Shown here piece by piece: positions 60,936-64,000 of a DNA stretch of 64,000 nt. Source of the DNA: Aplectana chamaeleonis. Its lineage: Eukaryota; Nematoda; Chromadorea; Rhabditida; Cosmocercidae. Numbering within the stretch: the stretch's first letter is position 1; each line of letters opens with the position of its first letter. Position numbers and translations under genes: made by a program. The notes under the pieces were generated by a model that saw only the letters and a program-made list of their open reading frames with translations, was not told the DNA's origin and did no database searches. The DNA lies in the NCBI GenBank assembly GCA_029168955.1, contig JAPDOI010001507.1, positions 1 to 64,000 on the forward strand, given 5' to 3'.

Positions 60936-61330
60936 GAAAATAACATTTAATTATAAATAATATAATTAATATTAACTCTTATTTAGAAGAACCAACGAAT
61001 GATAAGTCGGATTCATATGCGTGACAACTTAAGCAGACGTGACATCATATGTGAACGTGTTCTGAATCTTCTTGAGTTACATACAACGGACTAAAAGCCG
61101 CGCCGCCCTGCCTCTCGCGGCCGCTGATTTTGCCATTCACACGGTCTGGCCGTCGTTTCTTATCGCGGTTTGACCGCGTCCATGCGCGGTTCGGCCGCCG
61201 GTAAAACATGAGAACGGTCGGAACGCGCTTAAACCGCCGCATTGTCGCGGTCAGCTTTATTTCAAATAGTTGCCCGCGGCCAGGTTTTGTCTCTGTCTGA
61301 GTGGTGAGGTTGCCTCCTTACACAAAGGGG
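60936..61330. other. Unassigned sequence with GCGGT/ACCGC motifs
   Basis: Between 61095 and 61275 there are repeated GCGGTTTGACCGCG-like, GCGGTTCGGCCG and CGCGGTCAG motifs that resemble the minisatellite core at 51589-52092. No gene is recognised. Confidence 0.4.
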
Positions 61331-61399
61331 ACGGCATGTTTTTCGGGTCACCTCTGGCTCGACGCTTCGCACGGAGGATGCGGAGCGGCTCGCTGACCT
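61331..61399 (-). repeat. Dispersed ~70-bp repeat, copy 2 (inverted)
   Basis: Inverted copy of 51199-51267, with shared pieces ACGGCATGTTTTTC, GGCTCGACGCTT and GGAGCGGCTC. The 76-codon plus-strand frame overlapping it (61270-61500) is rich in Arg and Leu and is most likely translated repeat. Confidence 0.75.
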
Positions 61400-61508
61400 C
61401 CTTCGCTGACTTCCTTAACAGGATTCGCTGCGCTACATTACTTTCCAAACGTCAGACCTCGAAAAATTTTCTGTACCAACATTTAGTCGTTGAGGAGTAG
61501 GGCGCAGT

Positions 61509-61607
61509 GAGGTCGAATCCGATTATGATGAAGCTGACTCGGATAGTGACAAATCTACTTTCGGACAGGAAGATGTGTCGGAAGACGACACCGAAATAGT
61601 GGACTGA
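61509..61607 (+). CDS. Acidic C-terminal exon candidate
   Basis: A 32-codon frame ending in TGA encodes a tail rich in Asp, Glu and Ser (ESDYDEADSDSDKSTFGQ, then VSEDDTEIVD). It is preceded by GCAG at 61504-61507, a plausible splice acceptor. The composition is far from the surrounding AT-rich noise and typical of the acidic end of a nuclear protein or transposase. It lies about 500 bp inside the right end of the large TIR element, where a terminal transposase exon could sit. No upstream exon was identified. Confidence 0.25.
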   Translation, partial: EVESDYDEADSDSDKSTFGQEDVSEDDTEIVD

Positions 61608-61888
61608 ATGAGTGTCTTCAAATGCGCAGAACGATTAAAGCAACCATATCAGTCAAAGATCTCCAAACATGTCTTGTTTTATGGTCACCACTATAATTTG
61701 TTGTAGTTCTTTTCAATCTGAAGGTTTGCCAGCCCCGGTCCAACTGCTCATGTCAACTTTTGCTTCAAAATTTTTCGATAACCGGTGATTTGCCTGTTTC
61801 TACGAATAATATGTGGAGATTACATTTCGTTTCAGAATTGTATTTGCTTGAATACACGGAGTTGAATCTCGGTACTACTGAAAATTTT
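61608..61888. other. Unassigned AT-rich spacer
   Basis: Nothing is recognised apart from a 64-codon plus-strand frame that runs into the right inverted arm. Confidence 0.3.
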
Positions 61889-62107
61889 TCTTATCCGTTT
61901 TTTTCATCCCAATTATCCGGTGATTTCGAATTAATCCGATCGGATATCCGATAACCGATGCGGTCGGAAATTCTAGATTCGGATAGGATCCGTTATCCGA
62001 AATTCTCGTTTGGGCCAGTATCCGTTTTACCCGATGAGTCGGTTTTGCAAAAACGGCAATATCCGAAAATCCGATCCGACGGGATTTTGGCCATCGGATG
62101 GAATGTA
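61889..62107 (-). repeat. Right CGGATA-rich terminal inverted repeat
   Basis: About 219 bp of ATCCG/CGGAT permutations, the inverted partner of 48880-49166. The outer end reads GGCCATCGGATGGAATGTA, directly followed by TACTAGTGAC. A 9-bp imperfect stem (ATCCGACGG at 62074, CCATCGGAT at 62091) lies just inside the end. Confidence 0.6.
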
Positions 62108-62117
62108 TACTAGTGAC

Positions 62118-63409
62118 CTCAGGAGTTTTAGCAGCCTGAGGCGAAGCCCAGACTGATGATGCAATGGCACCATTTCAAAGAGCGTCAATAACCACAGTGG
62201 GCCCAATGGTATTCTCGTGACCGTCTGAGGGGAACGAAAAGAAAGCGAACGTTATCTAGCCCATTCTGAGCCAACTTTTCATATGTTTTGCATAATAAAG
62301 GTTGATTTCTCCCGAACAATGAATTTATATGACAAAGGATCAGTCGAAGAGCTATTCGGGCTGCTGTCGAATACAAAGTGATGCCGTAAATATGTATCGG
62401 AGAAAACGAGTTAGAAACTACGTCATGCGATCACCAATCGGCTCTTCTAAAAGCTCGCGAACGGGACCGGAGCCCAATGTTGAATGAAACTCTAACCAAC
62501 ACGCTACATCAAAAATTCGCTAGACTAGAGTCTGCAAAACAACTACATGCACCACAATTTCTTGAAATCCCAGTTCACCAATGGGCGACCGAGAGGCGGA
62601 GGGCGGCCCTATTTACCACCCTATCATCGGATACAGTTCTGATACATTGTAATCCAGCTAGTCCACGGCGAGAGGTGAAATCCAATCTCTTGGCAAACCC
62701 TCTAACACCCTGACCATTCAAGAAAATACAAAGAAAAAATTGTACAAAGTCATGAACATTGGGTCATGACAGCTTTTTTGTAGGCAAAAACTGTTTTCAA
62801 TGGAACTCAGATAGGGGCGAAATTTGTCAGCATTCTCTAGTATCTCAGCTGAACTATACAATCCTCACTGTTCACCTCTGAACACGAACCCACACCGTGT
62901 GGGCGCTGGCAGCGCGCACATCAACTGCGCCATTACTACACGCCTGCAGTGCGAGTCTAGCATCGCACTTATATGAAATGCTTTTCTATGTATTGCCCCT
63001 TCAAGGTGCTTCTGAAAAACATGCAGAGATCGTCAAGCTTTATATGTTAGATGTTCGGAATAGTTACACCCAGATTTTTCTATATGGCCATGGTGACATA
63101 GAGAAAGCATTAAAGAAATATCTTGATGTGAACTATACTACTCATTTTAAAAGCGTTTCTCTTGTACCTAATCTTGTTCTCTTGCTGAATTTTATCGCGG
63201 CTTTCTTGCTGTATTTTTAAGTTTTTTCCTTTCTTGTTATACATACGCCTGGATTTTTAGATTCTGTCTAACTTTCGGTAGAGGGTAAACTTATTAAGGG
63301 TTTTATAAAACAGCGCTGTCTCTGAGCTTCATCCGGATATTGAATTTATGTGTTTGTTTTGGAAGCTCTCCGAAAAAATTTATTGCTGGTAAGCATTCGG
63401 CTTAGGCAC
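62118..63409. other. AT-rich flank, no supported gene
   Basis: A short hairpin CCTCAGG/CCTGAGG lies at 62117-62141, immediately outside the direct repeat. Open frames include 62477-62713 (78 codons, plus), 62185-62376 (63 codons, minus) and 62897-63220 (107 codons, plus). The last has a charged middle (DIEKALKKYLDV) and a hydrophobic C-terminal segment of about 20 residues. None matches a family I know, and none has convincing start or splice context. Confidence 0.3.
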
Positions 63410-63887
63410 TAGTTATACACCCCGGAATGGAAACGTCCCGCGATGAAATTGCCGCCGCTTCCCGTGTGAATCAGGGACTCGTCTGCGATGTTGCGTCTTT
63501 GACGTCTTTGATGCAATATTGCACACTAAAATTTCCCGGGCGTTTCAATTACATTCTATCGATATTTGCCTCTATCAGTTGTTCATTGCAGAAATTCACT
63601 AGAAATCTATTACTCTTGTCATGGCAGTGCTCGTTTTATCGTTTTGGTGATATTTTAACAAGTTTAGATCTGAAAAATAATCAGCTGATGGAAATTCGCA
63701 TTTCTCCAACAGGGTAGGTCCCGCGAGGATATAGTATACAGTGCCGCGGCGGGTATAACTGCTCCGTGCGGGTTTCCGGCGAGTTTTCTGGGACAACTCT
63801 TCCTTTTGGCATGCCTCAGCACAGTTAGGACGCACATAATTTGTAGTTGTCTTGCTATTTCTGCAGCATCCCGCCGGTGTATAACTA
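63410..63887. mobile_element. Possible 478-bp element with short inverted ends
   Basis: TAGTTATACACC at 63410-63421 is inverted at 63876-63887 (GGTGTATAACTA), with GG/CC partners just inside. A related GGGTATAACTGC occurs internally near 63757. No target duplication is clear and the arms are only 12-14 bp, so this may be coincidence. A 96-codon plus-strand frame (63427-63717) lies inside without a recognisable motif. Confidence 0.3.
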
Positions 63888-64000
63888 CGGCCTTAGATGT
63901 TATTAAGGGTTGTTTGTATTAAGCGCGCTTGAATAGAATTCCAAGAACGATCTTTGGCCAGTTCTCCACCAAGGATTATCAACAAAACGCCGCTGAGTGT
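63888..64000. other. Unassigned window edge
   Basis: Unique sequence up to the window end with no recognisable feature. Confidence 0.3.

Noticed and set aside
61270..61500. A 76-codon plus-strand protein rich in Arg and Leu
   Set aside because: It overlaps the dispersed block that is also present inverted at 51199-51267, so it is more likely translated repeat than a gene.

Overview
The window is nematode nuclear DNA with no intact host gene that I can support. A strongylid, hookworm-like worm (Ancylostoma/Necator type) is the best guess. Three things point there: a 22-nt near-match (20 of 22) to the nematode SL1 spliced leader at 52816-52837, a decayed RTE-clade retrotransposon of the type I associate with hookworm genomes, and a general eukaryotic transposon-graveyard structure. 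The species is an inference and was not searched.

Positions 1 to about 48232 are one uninterrupted satellite array that already runs at base 1, so its true length is unknown. The monomer is 41-42 bp, about two-thirds G+C, with a core GTGTGTGGGACC. Variant monomers are organised at several scales: 125-bp trimers, 208-bp pentamers at the right edge, a pair of about 700 bp, a 668-bp pair and a 3.24-kb super-repeat. Long open frames across the array, mostly on the minus strand (up to 908 codons), follow from base composition: the reverse complement of the core monomer holds no stop triplet in any frame. I do not annotate them as genes. Several patches show many one- or two-base contractions that look like consensus error.

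From 48233 to 64000 the sequence is AT-richer and built from decayed mobile elements. A foldback element sits exactly at the satellite edge (48233-48435). A 10-bp direct repeat TACTAGTGAC flanks 48880-62107, whose ends are degenerate CGGATA-rich inverted repeats. This suggests one 13.2-kb terminal-inverted-repeat insertion that has itself been invaded many times. Inside it, from left to right, are: an 8-bp-TSD MITE, a second foldback element, a non-LTR retrotransposon 3' fragment, a 21-bp minisatellite without indels (51589-52092), the SL1-like sequence, a 1.4-kb non-autonomous Mutator-like element with a perfect 9-bp TSD (55219-56619), another foldback element, the RTE copy on the minus strand (57520-60676), a 255-bp AAT microsatellite, and a short acidic open frame near the right end. 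Nothing recognisable lies to the right of 62118 apart from weak ORFs and a pair of short inverted termini.

There is no operon or pathway to describe. The logic of the region is satellite expansion next to nested transposon insertion, as expected for heterochromatin.
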